Shown here: positions 45,784-54,966 of the stretch, one piece after another
Layout of the letters: each line of letters begins with the position of its first letter
Position numbering within the stretch: the first letter of the stretch is position 1
Origin: Mesobacillus campisalis
GTDB taxonomy: Bacteria > Bacillota > Bacilli > Bacillales > Cytobacillaceae
DNA length: 64,000 bases
NCBI RefSeq assembly: GCF_000986785.1
Contig: NZ_LAYY01000015.1
Span: 1 to 64,000, forward strand
Direction: 5' to 3'
Position numbers and translations under genes: made by a program
Notes under the pieces: model-generated
The model's input: the letters and a program-made list of their open reading frames with translations, nothing else
What the model was told of the DNA's origin: nothing
Database searches by the model: none

Positions 45784-46704
45784 CTAGCGGACACCGTTGT
45801 CAATCTGCAGCTGTCCCCTGTTTGTATCCAAAATGGCGTTTACACCAAGAGGTATGCCGAAATTCGGGCTGCAATGGCCAGCTTTAAGGCCATGAACCGC
45901 CGGCCGGTTGGCCACCTTCAAGTAGTGTTCCAGAACCTCAGCCAGCTCAAATGAAGGCTTGTCTTCCGTTGTGCAGTCATGAAAATCGCCAAGCACGATT
46001 CCTGCCGCATTTTGCAGTTTTCCGGCGAGTAAAAGCTGGTTTAGCATCCTGTCGACGGAGCGCGGTTCCTCGTTGATTTCTTCCATAAACAAGATCTTCC
46101 CTGTTGTCTCGATCTCATAAGGCGTTCCGAGCGTGCTCGTCATCAATGTCAAATTTCCGCCTGTAAGCCGTCCAAAAGCCAGCCCGTCCACGACTGTTTG
46201 CAATGGGGGATGGCCACCGTAAGGAAAGGACTGCTGCTGATCACTGAACACTTGCTGAAAACTCTCCCTGGTATCGGGGTCTATGCTCTCCCGGCCAAAA
46301 TCGGAGGCAATCATCGGCCCATGAAAAGTGACCAGGCCGGTGTTTTTGGCTATGGCCAAATGTAAAAACGTAATGTCGCTGTACCCCCAGAATATCTTCG
46401 GGTTTTTGCTGATCAATGAATAATCCAACAGTGTTGCCATCCTGGCGCTGCCATACCCGCCGCGGGCACAGAAAATGGCTTTGATCTCCCTGTCCCTGAA
46501 CATTCTGTGCAAATCTTCCGCCCTTTCCTCGTCGCTGCCCGCAAGATAGCCCCATTCCTTATGCACATGTTCTCCAAGTTGTACTTGCAGCCCTGATTCC
46601 ACCAGGAACTGTACCCCTTTTTCCAGTGCCTGGCGCTTAGGCGTTCCCGCAGGCGCCACCACTCCAACTGTATCGCCTTTCATTAATTTCATTGGTTTTA
46701 TCAT
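45784..46704 (-). CDS. LD-carboxypeptidase / MccF-like peptidase (S66)
   Basis: This 306-aa protein matches the S66 serine peptidase fold. The nucleophile Ser is in FWGYSDITFLH, the Glu region is LFMEEINEEPRSVDRM and the His is in GLKAGHCSPNFG. S66 enzymes remove the terminal D-Ala from murein tetrapeptides or cleave microcin C-like products. B. subtilis YkfA is of this family. No peptide-transport genes are next to it. Confidence 0.87.
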   Translation of the reverse strand: MIKPMKLMKGDTVGVVAPAGTPKRQALEKGVQFLVESGLQVQLGEHVHKEWGYLAGSDEERAEDLHRMFRDREIKAIFCARGGYGSARMATLLDYSLISKNPKIFWGYSDITFLHLAIAKNTGLVTFHGPMIASDFGRESIDPDTRESFQQVFSDQQQSFPYGGHPPLQTVVDGLAFGRLTGGNLTLMTSTLGTPYEIETTGKILFMEEINEEPRSVDRMLNQLLLAGKLQNAAGIVLGDFHDCTTEDKPSFELAEVLEHYLKVANRPAVHGLKAGHCSPNFGIPLGVNAILDTNRGQLQIDNGVR

Positions 46705-46833
46705 ATGCCCGTCCCCCTGTTCAGAGGTATCTATATGAGCCAGATTTCCTTTTATGACAAAAGCAGGCAGGTGTCATCACAAAAAAAGTACAAGCATATA
46801 GTTGTAGAAGCACATGCAAAGGGGGCTGGAATA

Positions 46834-47142
46834 ATGATTAGGACGGGGGTAAGAGCGGGCTTGTTCCTGCTTTTGTTTTTAGGTGCGCTCGAGCTTGTCA
46901 TTACAGAGCTTGAGCGATATTTTCCCGATGAGGACGCTGTCACGGTTTCTTCCTTTAAAAGCGAAGAGGAGCTTCGCGAAGAGATGCTGCCGCAGCTGGA
47001 AATGTTCCTGGTCGGCCGGGAGGAAGTGGATGGCTATATGGTCGAGACGTACCGGGAATATGAAATTATTAAAGATTCAGAGGGGAAGCTTATCCAAAAG
47101 ACTGCGACCGAAAATTACGAGTATATCCGCTATAAACAGTAA
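46834..47142 (+). CDS. small membrane-anchored protein
   Basis: The 102-aa protein starts at 46834 with AAAGGGGG upstream (a start further upstream is less likely). One membrane segment (GLFLLLFLGALELVI) is near the N-terminus; the rest is a charged outside or inside domain. I do not recognise the family. It reads toward the lysine-family aspartokinase. Confidence 0.68.
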   Translation: MIRTGVRAGLFLLLFLGALELVITELERYFPDEDAVTVSSFKSEEELREEMLPQLEMFLVGREEVDGYMVETYREYEIIKDSEGKLIQKTATENYEYIRYKQ

Positions 47143-47172
47143 AAGCACTATCCTGGAAGGACAGTGCTTTCC
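47142..47172. terminator. terminator between small membrane gene and aspartokinase
   Basis: AAAGCACT and AGTGCTTT with internal TCCT/AGGA pairs, between convergent genes. Confidence 0.75.
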
Positions 47173-47177
47173 GCTCT

Positions 47178-48539
47178 TTAGACAGTAACGCCAACAAAGA
47201 ATTCTTCGTACAGGGCTTTTACCGCTTTCTTTTCATCTGCCTCGATGACGCCGAACATCATGCTCACTTCGGAGGAACCCTGGTTGATCATCTCAATGTT
47301 CACGCCACTCGCTGCCAAAGCTTTTGCCGCCCGGGCCATTGTTCCGACATTGCAGCGCATGCCTTCGCCTACCACCATGATCAGGCTGAGGTCATGCTGG
47401 ACTTTGACTTCGTCCGCCCCAAGCTCGGTTTGGATTCTTTGCAGGATATCTTTTTCCAGCACATAATTCAGCTGGTCCTGGCGCAGGATGATCGAGATAT
47501 CATCGATCCCGGATGGAAGATGCTCGTAGGAAAGATGGTATTCCTCGAGAATCTGCAGCAGCTTGCGTCCAAACCCGATTTCGCGGTTCATCAGGTATTT
47601 GCTGACATAAATGCTGCAAAAACCGCCGTCACTGGCAATGCCGACTACCGGGCCATTCTGGTTTTTCCGCTGATGGACAATCCTTGTTCCCAGAGCCTCC
47701 GGGTTGTTTGTATTTTTAACATGGACGGGAATTTCCGCATGGAAAGCAGGCATCAAAGCCTCATCATGGAAAACGGAAAACCCTGCATAGGAAAGCTCCC
47801 GCATTTCCCGATATGTGAGCTCCCTGATTTCCTTTGGATTTTTGACAATGGACGGATTTACAGAATAAACCGCATCGACATCCGTGAAATTCTCATATAC
47901 TTCGGCTTTAATTCCATTTGCGACAATTGAGCCGGTAATATCCGATCCGCTCCTGGAGAAAGTGGCAATATCACCTTCCTTTGTATAGCCAAAGAATCCA
48001 GGAAAGATCAGGATTCCGGACTTTTTCCGGAGTTCGTACAAATTCTCATAGGCCTCAGGCAATACCTGTGCATTCCCCGGCTCATCACTGACAAACAAGC
48101 CCGCATCCTTCGGGTTTATATAGCTCGCTTCCACGCCCCTGGACTGGAAATAGGCAGCAACAAGCTTGGCATTATTATCTTCCCCGCTCGCTTTTACCGA
48201 TTCGATGAAATGATCCCTGCTTTTCGATGTGTCAGCCAGAAGCTGCATGAAACTGTCTGTAATGATTTCGATGATTTCATCCCCGAGCTCCAGTTCACGG
48301 GCAATGCTGGAATACCTTTGGATAACAGCATCAAAGTACTCCCCGGCTTCTCCTGTCTCCAGCATATGCTCTGCACAGGCAATCAAAAGATCGGTTACCT
48401 TTATATCATCAGGGTACCGCTTCCCAGGTGCGGATACGACTACCACCTTTCGCTCAGAATCCGAAACAACGATGTTATATACTTTTTCCAACTGTTCCCC
48501 GGAAGCTAACGACGAACCTCCGAATTTTACGACTTTCAT
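47178..48539 (-). CDS. yclM: aspartate kinase (class III, YclM-like)
   Basis: The 453-aa enzyme phosphorylates aspartate, the first step to lysine, threonine and methionine. The start at 48539 has GGAGG upstream. KFGGSSLASGEQ is the N-terminal kinase motif, and FSRSGSDITGSIVA the later one. Two C-terminal ACT-type regulatory regions follow. Its length fits the monomeric-type B. subtilis AKIII (YclM/ThrD), as distinct from the shorter LysC and DapG. No lysine riboswitch precedes it. Confidence 0.9.
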   Translation of the reverse strand: MKVVKFGGSSLASGEQLEKVYNIVVSDSERKVVVVSAPGKRYPDDIKVTDLLIACAEHMLETGEAGEYFDAVIQRYSSIARELELGDEIIEIITDSFMQLLADTSKSRDHFIESVKASGEDNNAKLVAAYFQSRGVEASYINPKDAGLFVSDEPGNAQVLPEAYENLYELRKKSGILIFPGFFGYTKEGDIATFSRSGSDITGSIVANGIKAEVYENFTDVDAVYSVNPSIVKNPKEIRELTYREMRELSYAGFSVFHDEALMPAFHAEIPVHVKNTNNPEALGTRIVHQRKNQNGPVVGIASDGGFCSIYVSKYLMNREIGFGRKLLQILEEYHLSYEHLPSGIDDISIILRQDQLNYVLEKDILQRIQTELGADEVKVQHDLSLIMVVGEGMRCNVGTMARAAKALAASGVNIEMINQGSSEVSMMFGVIEADEKKAVKALYEEFFVGVTV

Positions 48540-48640
48540 TTGGCCATCCTCCGCAAAAGTTTTATTTTTCATTATGCCCCTAAAGTTTTGAAGATGCAAG
48601 AATTTTCTATCTAATTCTTGTTTCGGCAGGGACTCGCCAT

Positions 48641-48664
48641 AAAAAAAAGCTGCAAGGCAGCTTC
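48641..48664 (-). terminator. terminator after Nudix gene
   Basis: AAGCTGC and GCAGCTT pair with a 3-nt loop and are followed by eight T on the minus strand. Confidence 0.85.
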
Positions 48665-48705
48665 AGGGTAATACTATTGATTCTTAAGCAGCATCAGGAA
48701 AGATG

Positions 48706-49329
48706 TTACGGCCTGATGCCGATCAGCTTAAGGAAATGGGTGAGGATCCTTGCAGTCAGGCCCCAAATGACTTGTCCCTCATAATGGTAAAAATACTCAT
48801 CCATTTGCCTTGCCTGCCAATTATAATTCTCACCACCGACAATCAGGTCAAAAGGAAATCCATCCTCAGGCTGCACCTGAAAATTGATTTTATGGGTATC
48901 AGGCTCTGTATCCTTGAAGAATGAAAGGGGAACTGTGAAAATATCGCCTACCTCGTCAGGGTTAGGGGAGATTTTAGCCGGATTGGCAATCACACCGGCA
49001 AATGGATAGATGATCGTCCCAAAAGCGGAAACCATGTAATCGAGGGGGATGACATCGGTAATATCGCTTTCTTCAAGTCCGAGCTCTTCCATTGTCTCCC
49101 TGATGGCACCATATTTTTCATCCGGGTCGCTTTCATCCAGTTTCCCTCCAGGAAAGCATACCTCCCCTGGCTGCCTGCGCAAATGGTTCGCCCTCACCTC
49201 AAACAGTACATGAGCCTCATTGTCCACCTCGACAAGCGGGAGCAGCACAGCAAACCGGAAAAAATCCTCCTGCCCTAAAATACCGGGAGTTCTGCCGCTA
49301 AATTTCCTTAACAGTTTATCAGCTTTCAT
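48706..49329 (-). CDS. Nudix hydrolase, probable CoA diphosphatase
   Basis: The 207-aa protein starts at the ATG at 49329 with GAGGTGA upstream. It contains the UPF0035 signature LRRQPGEVCFPGG followed by a Nudix box (AIRETMEELGL). The signature is typical of NudL/PCD1 enzymes that hydrolyse CoA and its derivatives. The identity as CoA diphosphatase is by family. Confidence 0.85.
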   Translation of the reverse strand: MKADKLLRKFSGRTPGILGQEDFFRFAVLLPLVEVDNEAHVLFEVRANHLRRQPGEVCFPGGKLDESDPDEKYGAIRETMEELGLEESDITDVIPLDYMVSAFGTIIYPFAGVIANPAKISPNPDEVGDIFTVPLSFFKDTEPDTHKINFQVQPEDGFPFDLIVGGENYNWQARQMDEYFYHYEGQVIWGLTARILTHFLKLIGIRP

Positions 49330-49498
49330 GATTTCACCTCGATTCAAACACAGTTCTATTATACCCCAAATAAAGCAAAACGTGGAAATCAGCGCTTCCC
49401 TGTGATGCCGCCATCTTCAGCCCATAGCAAGTAGCCCTCGGTTTGAGCTTAAGGGTTTCTAAAGGTACAATAGGATAAAACAGACAAGGAGCTTCGTC

Positions 49499-50287
49499 AT
49501 GGAAAATTATAAAATTTTGTTTCTCGATATTGACGGGACCATCCTCAGGCCCGACAACACCATTGAGGATTCCACGAAAACCGCCGTCTCGGCCATGAAG
49601 GAAAAAGGAATTGAGACGGTTCTTGCCACAGGAAGGCCCATCCATGAAATCAGGGAGATAGGCGAAGAGCTGAACATCTCTTCTTATATTGGGTACAATG
49701 GGGCATTGGCCATATACAATGAAGAAGAAATCTTTTCGGAACCAATGGATGCCGAAAAAGTCAAAGCCATCCTTGACGTCGCGGAAAAACAGCGGCACGA
49801 AGTGGTCCTTTATACAAACAACAGGAACTACTTCACATCAATGGACTCCAGAAAAGTGGAGGACTTTATGCAAATGTTCCATTTGAGGCAAAATGCCCTT
49901 TTTACAGAGGATGTGCTTCACGATATTCTTGGGTTGACCATTATCGCCAGAGAGGAAGAGAATCACCGGAAGTATAACCTCGGAAATGACATTCATTTAT
50001 CGCAGGTTAATATAGAAGGGATGCGCCACTGCTTCGATGTGATCAGGAATAAAGTCAATAAGGGCATCGGCGTCGAATTTTTACTGGACCGCCTCGGGAT
50101 TCCGCGGGAGGCTTCGATCGCTTTTGGAGACGGGATGAACGATAAGGAAATGCTTGCAGCAGTAGGCGAAGGTTTCGCAATGGGCAATGCCCATGAGGAC
50201 CTGTTTCCATATGCCAAACATAAAACAACGGCAGTTACCGACTCCGGCATCTACAATGGCCTGAAGCAGCTTGGGTTGTTGGATTAA
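49499..50287 (+). CDS. Cof-type HAD phosphatase
   Basis: The 262-aa protein has the HAD motif 1 DIDGTILRPDN near residue 10 and the later motif GDGMNDKEML near residue 210, with a large C2-type cap between. The Cof family hydrolyses sugar phosphates, pyridoxal phosphate or nucleotides. AAGGAG lies eight bases before the ATG. The substrate is not known. Confidence 0.87.
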   Translation: MENYKILFLDIDGTILRPDNTIEDSTKTAVSAMKEKGIETVLATGRPIHEIREIGEELNISSYIGYNGALAIYNEEEIFSEPMDAEKVKAILDVAEKQRHEVVLYTNNRNYFTSMDSRKVEDFMQMFHLRQNALFTEDVLHDILGLTIIAREEENHRKYNLGNDIHLSQVNIEGMRHCFDVIRNKVNKGIGVEFLLDRLGIPREASIAFGDGMNDKEMLAAVGEGFAMGNAHEDLFPYAKHKTTAVTDSGIYNGLKQLGLLD

Positions 50288-50394
50288 TGGAGTAAACCGC
50301 CGGAGTGCAAGGCGGCTGTGCCATGCATGGGGCTTTTGATGGACAGCGGAGTCTGAAGGTGCGCGGCCATCTGACTTTACTACGTTTAAAAAAT

Positions 50395-50582
50395 AAACGG
50401 AAAAATTCCGCTTAAATGAGGAAATACTTGTATTTCCCGCAATATAAGCGGAGTTTTTCCGTGTATATTGATTTAATCCTTAGATTTAGTCCTAAAAAGA
50501 GGGGTTAATCGGAAAATGTCCGGTTATTTCTGCATTTTTAGCCCCTACTATTTACCTTAACCGGAATTTCTCCGTCTAAAAT
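50395..50582. repeat. hairpin array, family E (CGGAA/TTCCG)
   Basis: Hairpins with CGGA left arms begin at 50398, 50449, 50510 and 50562, spaced 51, 61 and 52 bp. Examples are TTAATCGGA-AAATG-TCCGGTTA and AATATAAGCGGA-GTTTT-TCCGTGTATATT. The first two units also pair with each other: 50398-50428 is nearly the reverse complement of 50431-50463. The loops are 3-6 nt, unlike families A-D. It occupies the gap of 369 bp between HAD and aspartase genes; the rest (50288-50394, 50583-50656) shows nothing to name. Confidence 0.75.
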
Positions 50583-50656
50583 TCCTTGCCGCACAGGTAA
50601 TCAACAAAAGATCACTACAGACCCCGTAACCGCCTGCCATTTCCGTACCTATGAAT

Positions 50657-52081
50657 TTATTCCCTGTTCAGCAGATCTTCCCCGGCAATGCCAGGGTTGG
50701 TCATTTCGAAAGGATTCAGGATGATATCAAGCTCTTCTTCTGTCAGGACATCATACGCCAGGCACAGTTCCCGCACGGATTTTCCCGTTAAGATCGCTTC
50801 CCTGGCGATTCTGGCCACCACTTCATATCCCAGGTGAGGGTTGACCGCAGTTATGATACCGACACTCCGTTCGACGTCCTCCCTTAGCTTCTCCTTATTA
50901 GCCTCAATCCCTGCTAAGCAATATTCGGTGAATACCTCAAAAGCATTGTTCATGATGGAAATGGATTGAATCAAATTAAAAATAAGCACCGGTTCCATGA
51001 CGTTTAACTCCAATTGTCCTGCTTCCGATGCGAGGCAGATGGTATGGTCATTGCCAATCACCTGGAAAGCGACCTGGTTGATGAGCTCGGCCATTACCGG
51101 ATTCACCTTGCCCGGCATGATGGAAGAGCCAGGCTGGCGCGAAGGCAGGGAAATCTCATTGAAGCCGACACGCGGGCCGGAAGCCATCAAGCGCAAGTCA
51201 TTGGCAATTTTGGACATATTCATCATGCATACCTTGAGAGAAGCTGAAACCTCGGTGTAAGCATCCGTATTCTGGGTCGCATCAACCAAATGCTCGGCGT
51301 TGACGAGCGGCATACGGCTGATATCCGCCAAATGTTCGACAACTCGTGTTATGTATTTGGGATTCGCATTCAGCCCGGTTCCGACAGCCGTAGCCCCCAT
51401 ATTGACCTCATATAGGTGGGTGCGAGTATTGTCTATCCTTCTGATATCCCTGGCTAGCACCCTGCTATATCCTTTGAACTCCTGGCCTAGCCTTATAGGA
51501 ACGGCATCCTGAAGATGGGTCCTCCCCATTTTGATATATGAGTCGAATTCTTCCGCTTTTTGTTCAAACACGGCGTGCATCTTCTTCATCGTGTACAGCA
51601 GCTGTTCCAAGAGTGACAGGACGGAAATGTGCATCGCTGTCGGAAACGCATCATTGGTGGATTGGGCCATATTCACATGGGTATTCGGGCTCAGGCTGAG
51701 GTAATCACCCTTTTGTTTTCCAAGGATTTCAAGCGCCCGGTTGGCAATGACTTCATTGGCGTTCATATTGATGGAGGTGCCTGCCCCTCCCTGTATTGGA
51801 TCGACAATAAACTGGTCATGCCATTCGCCATCGATGATTTCATCTGCGGCTTTCACAATCGCCTCTCCCAGTCCGCTATAGAGCCTGCCGACTTCCATGT
51901 TTGCGAGGGCCGCTGCCTTTTTTACCATCGCAAGAGCCCTGATCAATTCCCCGTGGATACGATATCCGGTGATTGGGAAATTTTCAACCGCCCGAAGTGT
52001 CTGGATTCCATAATAAGCATCTTCCGGCACTTCCTTTGTTCCAAGAAAGTCTTTTTCTGTTCGTACATTTGCTTCTGCCAA
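50657..52081 (-). CDS. ansB: aspartate ammonia-lyase
   Basis: The 474-aa enzyme converts aspartate to fumarate and ammonia. The fumarase/aspartase signature GSSIMPGKVNPVMAEL is complete and the N-terminal substrate block TSTNDAFPTAMH (as QSTNDAFPT) is present. The lid region VGIITAVNPHLGYE favours aspartase over fumarase. GGAGG lies before the ATG at 52081. No asparaginase gene is adjacent. Confidence 0.92.
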   Translation of the reverse strand: MAEANVRTEKDFLGTKEVPEDAYYGIQTLRAVENFPITGYRIHGELIRALAMVKKAAALANMEVGRLYSGLGEAIVKAADEIIDGEWHDQFIVDPIQGGAGTSINMNANEVIANRALEILGKQKGDYLSLSPNTHVNMAQSTNDAFPTAMHISVLSLLEQLLYTMKKMHAVFEQKAEEFDSYIKMGRTHLQDAVPIRLGQEFKGYSRVLARDIRRIDNTRTHLYEVNMGATAVGTGLNANPKYITRVVEHLADISRMPLVNAEHLVDATQNTDAYTEVSASLKVCMMNMSKIANDLRLMASGPRVGFNEISLPSRQPGSSIMPGKVNPVMAELINQVAFQVIGNDHTICLASEAGQLELNVMEPVLIFNLIQSISIMNNAFEVFTEYCLAGIEANKEKLREDVERSVGIITAVNPHLGYEVVARIAREAILTGKSVRELCLAYDVLTEEELDIILNPFEMTNPGIAGEDLLNRE

Positions 52082-52366
52082 AGCTTTCTCCTCCTACAAG
52101 CCTGTAATGTTATTGGATTGTGTCATTCTTATTGTAACCGAAAGACCCCCAACATCCCCAGCAAATTCCCTTCCACTGCCTCATGTTTTTGTCGTAACGC
52201 ACGTGCATTTGTTGTTTTATGGACCGTCCTGGTGAATCCGCACTTGTTTTGATAGCTTTTGTCACCTTGCAGGAAAAAGGGTGCCCCTGTGCTGAATTGA
52301 AATAAAAACCAATTGAGTCCTGCTTTCGATACTCAGGTCTACTAAATAAAGAAAGGGTTGGCAAAA

Positions 52367-53539
52367 ATGAAAGACACTCAATTTATGAAGGCTTACACCA
52401 TTAAAGAAGTTTCAAGGAAAATCAATGTTCCTTCCGGTACCATCCGTCAATGGGAAAAAGACCTCGAAGGGCTGCTAGTCGTCCCGCGCACCAGACAAGG
52501 AGCAAGATTTTATACAGACCAGGAAATCGAACTGCTGGCAAAAATCAAACAAATGCGCAGCAAAAACCTAAGCAAGGATATGATTCGCGAACTTCTGCAA
52601 AAACATATGGAGCTTTCTTCAAAAGGGGGTTCCGAACCAGGACCGGCCCCGGCTGCCAACCTGCCGATGGTCCAGGAAAACGCTCATGTCCAGCAGGCAC
52701 AGCCCCCGGCTCCTCCCAAGCAGCCGGACTTTGATGTCGAAGGCTTTTTCCATGCGCTCGAAGCCTATAAGCAGGATCTCCTTCATGATGTGAAGATGGA
52801 AATCCGCCACAATCTCCGCAGTGAAATCGTCGACGAAGTCAAAAAGGACATCGCTTCAGGCTCCCTGCAGACAATCAAGGCCCTTTCCTTATCCATTTCA
52901 AGATCCAAGGAAAGGATGAAAGCGGATTTGGACGAGCTTTCAAAACAGGTTGCGAAAGCTTCGGAACATACTTCCGAGACTGTTGAAAACCTGTCCAGCA
53001 CACTTGTTACGACTGCAAAGGGAACGGAAGAGAAGGTTGGCTCTCTTTCGCAGGACGTTGCGAAGCTTTCGAAAGGCACAGCCAGGGAGCTTTCGAACCT
53101 TTCACAGAGCGTTACAAAGGTCACGAGCAGTACCAAGAAGGAGGTTACCGCTCTTAAAGATAATGTCGCCAAGCTGACAAAGGGAACCGCAAAGGAAATG
53201 TCGACTCTTTCCAGCAGCATTGCGAAGCTTTCGAAAGGTACTTCCGAAGAGCTCCAGGCCCTGGCTTCACGCTTGGATGAAACCTCTGATGAATTTAAAA
53301 TATTGACAGAATACATTGCCGAGAACAAGGAAATGACAGCAGCCGAATTAAGCACGCTGAACGAACAGCTTGCCATGGACAGGGAATATTACCTTGAAAC
53401 GATTAAACTGGAGCGGGAAAATTTCCGCGGCGAAATCCAGCAGCGCGACGAGGTGTTCAAAGGGATGGTCGACACTTTCCGGGAAGCCGCTGCCGCAAAG
53501 GCAGACGGCAGCAAAAAATGGTGGAAGCCCTGGAAGTAA
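52367..53539 (+). CDS. MerR-like HTH protein with long coiled-coil repeats
   Basis: The 390-aa protein starts at the ATG at 52367 with AGAAAGGG upstream. An N-terminal MerR-type helix-turn-helix (residues 1-85: YTIKEVSRKINVPSGTIRQW) is followed by a Pro/Ala-rich linker and a long coiled region. This region repeats KLSKGTARELSNLSQSV-like units every 22-23 residues, about 5 times. The C-terminus ends in basic-aromatic KKWWKPWK. This layout resembles plasmid or chromosome-partition-type DNA-binding proteins such as RacA, but no such name can be assigned. The tail might touch the membrane. Confidence 0.75.
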   Translation: MKDTQFMKAYTIKEVSRKINVPSGTIRQWEKDLEGLLVVPRTRQGARFYTDQEIELLAKIKQMRSKNLSKDMIRELLQKHMELSSKGGSEPGPAPAANLPMVQENAHVQQAQPPAPPKQPDFDVEGFFHALEAYKQDLLHDVKMEIRHNLRSEIVDEVKKDIASGSLQTIKALSLSISRSKERMKADLDELSKQVAKASEHTSETVENLSSTLVTTAKGTEEKVGSLSQDVAKLSKGTARELSNLSQSVTKVTSSTKKEVTALKDNVAKLTKGTAKEMSTLSSSIAKLSKGTSEELQALASRLDETSDEFKILTEYIAENKEMTAAELSTLNEQLAMDREYYLETIKLERENFRGEIQQRDEVFKGMVDTFREAAAAKADGSKKWWKPWK

Positions 53540-53602
53540 AGGAGAAGGCAATCCTTTAAAGGAAAGAGCGATAATTTACAAAAAACAACCATCTCCAACA
53601 GC

Positions 53603-53642
53603 TTAAAGAGCCATCCAGGAAAAATCCCGGCTGGCTCTTTGT
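53603..53642. terminator. bidirectional terminator
   Basis: AAAGAGCCA and TGGCTCTTT with additional inner pairs lie between the convergent MerR-like and dipeptidase genes. Confidence 0.8.
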
Positions 53643-54568
53643 CATTTAGGTCGATGGTCAAGGAAATTCTGATAAGCGAAACCCCTCACCTGTTCCTCGC
53701 TGAAATGCTTCAGCAGCTCATTGATCAGGTTTGGATACAGCGAAGCGTTCTCCAGGCCGCTTACATGGCTGGAAATTCCGTCAAAGTCTGAACCAAAGCC
53801 AAGGTTATTCACACCGCCAAGCGCGCAGAAGCGGTCGATATGGCGGACCACATCCTGAACATTCGCTTTCCCTCCTTCGACGACAAAATCCGGAAAAAAT
53901 ACAACATGCAGCATGCCGTTTTTTTCAAACAGCGCGCTCGCCTGCTGGTCATGCAAATTGCGGACATGATTGCAGAGATGCCGTGAATTGGAATGGCTGG
54001 CAATCGGATATTCAGCCACTTCGAGGCAATCCCAGAAAGCTTTTTCACAAAGATGCGAGACATCGGTCAACACTTTATGCTCGTTGTTCAACTGGACAAT
54101 TTCTTTTCCAAATGAAGTCAGCCCTGCTCCCCGGGGCTCCCCTGCACCATCTGCGGCAAGGTTGGCATTGTTCCAGGTGAGGCCGACTGAACGGACACCA
54201 AGCTGGTAGAGGATCCGGAGCTTTCCAAGGTCATTTCCGATCGCATCCACTCCTTCAAGCGAAAGAAACGCACCAACCCTTCCCTTTTCAAGAGTGTCAA
54301 AATCCTCCCAGTGCTTAAGATGCTTCATATCCGGATTTCTTCCAAGCACTTCACGATAAAACAAGTCGATTTGTCCAAGAGCTGCATCAAATTTATGCTC
54401 CTGCTTGATGTCAGGGTCGATAAAAATGGCAAAGCACTGGACAGCCACGCCTCCTTGCATAAGACGCTGCAGGTTCGCATCCAGCTGTGGTCCATCAGCA
54501 AAGCGGAGCTTCCCCTCTGCTTCCTGCAGCTTTAGCAATGCATCGCAATGCAGGTCAATGATATTCAC
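53642..54568 (-). CDS. membrane-dipeptidase family peptidase (M19)
   Basis: The 308-aa protein has M19 metal ligands and motifs in order: IIDLHCDALLKL (about 4), LSLEGVDAIGND, VLTDVSHLCEKAFWD, ASHSNSRHLCNHVRN and GFGSDFDGISSHV. M19 enzymes cleave dipeptides, some with D-residues. Its place near a MerR-like gene says nothing about the substrate. It appears to be alone. Confidence 0.88.
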   Translation of the reverse strand: MNIIDLHCDALLKLQEAEGKLRFADGPQLDANLQRLMQGGVAVQCFAIFIDPDIKQEHKFDAALGQIDLFYREVLGRNPDMKHLKHWEDFDTLEKGRVGAFLSLEGVDAIGNDLGKLRILYQLGVRSVGLTWNNANLAADGAGEPRGAGLTSFGKEIVQLNNEHKVLTDVSHLCEKAFWDCLEVAEYPIASHSNSRHLCNHVRNLHDQQASALFEKNGMLHVVFFPDFVVEGGKANVQDVVRHIDRFCALGGVNNLGFGSDFDGISSHVSGLENASLYPNLINELLKHFSEEQVRGFAYQNFLDHRPK

Positions 54569-54771
54569 ATAAAATCCCCCTTTAAGGACTGGCTTAGCAG
54601 ATGTACACTCTTAAAAATAATTATACATGAGATTGATTAATGTGTTATTATGTATTACAATTTAGAGTACAATGAATGAATAACCATTCATTTCCAAATG
54701 TAAACCGTTCACGACTTTGGCTTAATTACATATTGTAGAATAAAGTCTGCAATTAATAGAGGTGGAAGAAC

Positions 54772-54936
54772 ATGCTGGTAATGAAATCATACTTTCTGAG
54801 CGAGGTCGAAAGGTACCAAATGGAAACAATCGTCCTCGGCGCAATGAAAGACCTTTCAGAGGCAGAAATTTTGGACCTGGATGACCGTGAATTGATGGAG
54901 CTGGCAGACAAGTGCAAGAAAAAGGAACTTATCTAG
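54772..54936 (+). CDS. 54-aa small acidic protein
   Basis: This protein begins MLVMKSYFLSEVERYQMETI and ends KKKELI. AGAGGTGG lies before the ATG at 54772. A strong terminator begins inside the last codons. The sequence is helical and acidic; I do not recognise a function. Confidence 0.78.
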   Translation: MLVMKSYFLSEVERYQMETIVLGAMKDLSEAEILDLDDRELMELADKCKKKELI

Positions 54937-54954
54937 CGATAAGTTCCTTTTTCT
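54918..54954. terminator. terminator overlapping the 54-aa gene end
   Basis: A 15-bp stem AAAAAGGAACTTATC/GATAAGTTCCTTTTT encloses the stop codon in its 4-nt loop. Confidence 0.9.
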
Positions 54955-54966
54955 TCATAAAGCGCC

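Noticed and set aside
48540-48640. Lysine riboswitch before aspartokinase
   Set aside because: The space before the start is only about 100 bp and lacks the conserved riboswitch stems.
52082-52366. Minus-strand frame ending GICWGCWGSFGYNKNDTIQ, and a 32-aa variant starting MHVRYDKN
   Set aside because: No ribosome binding site precedes either start and the frame overlaps the start of the divergent MerR-like gene, so it is probably chance.
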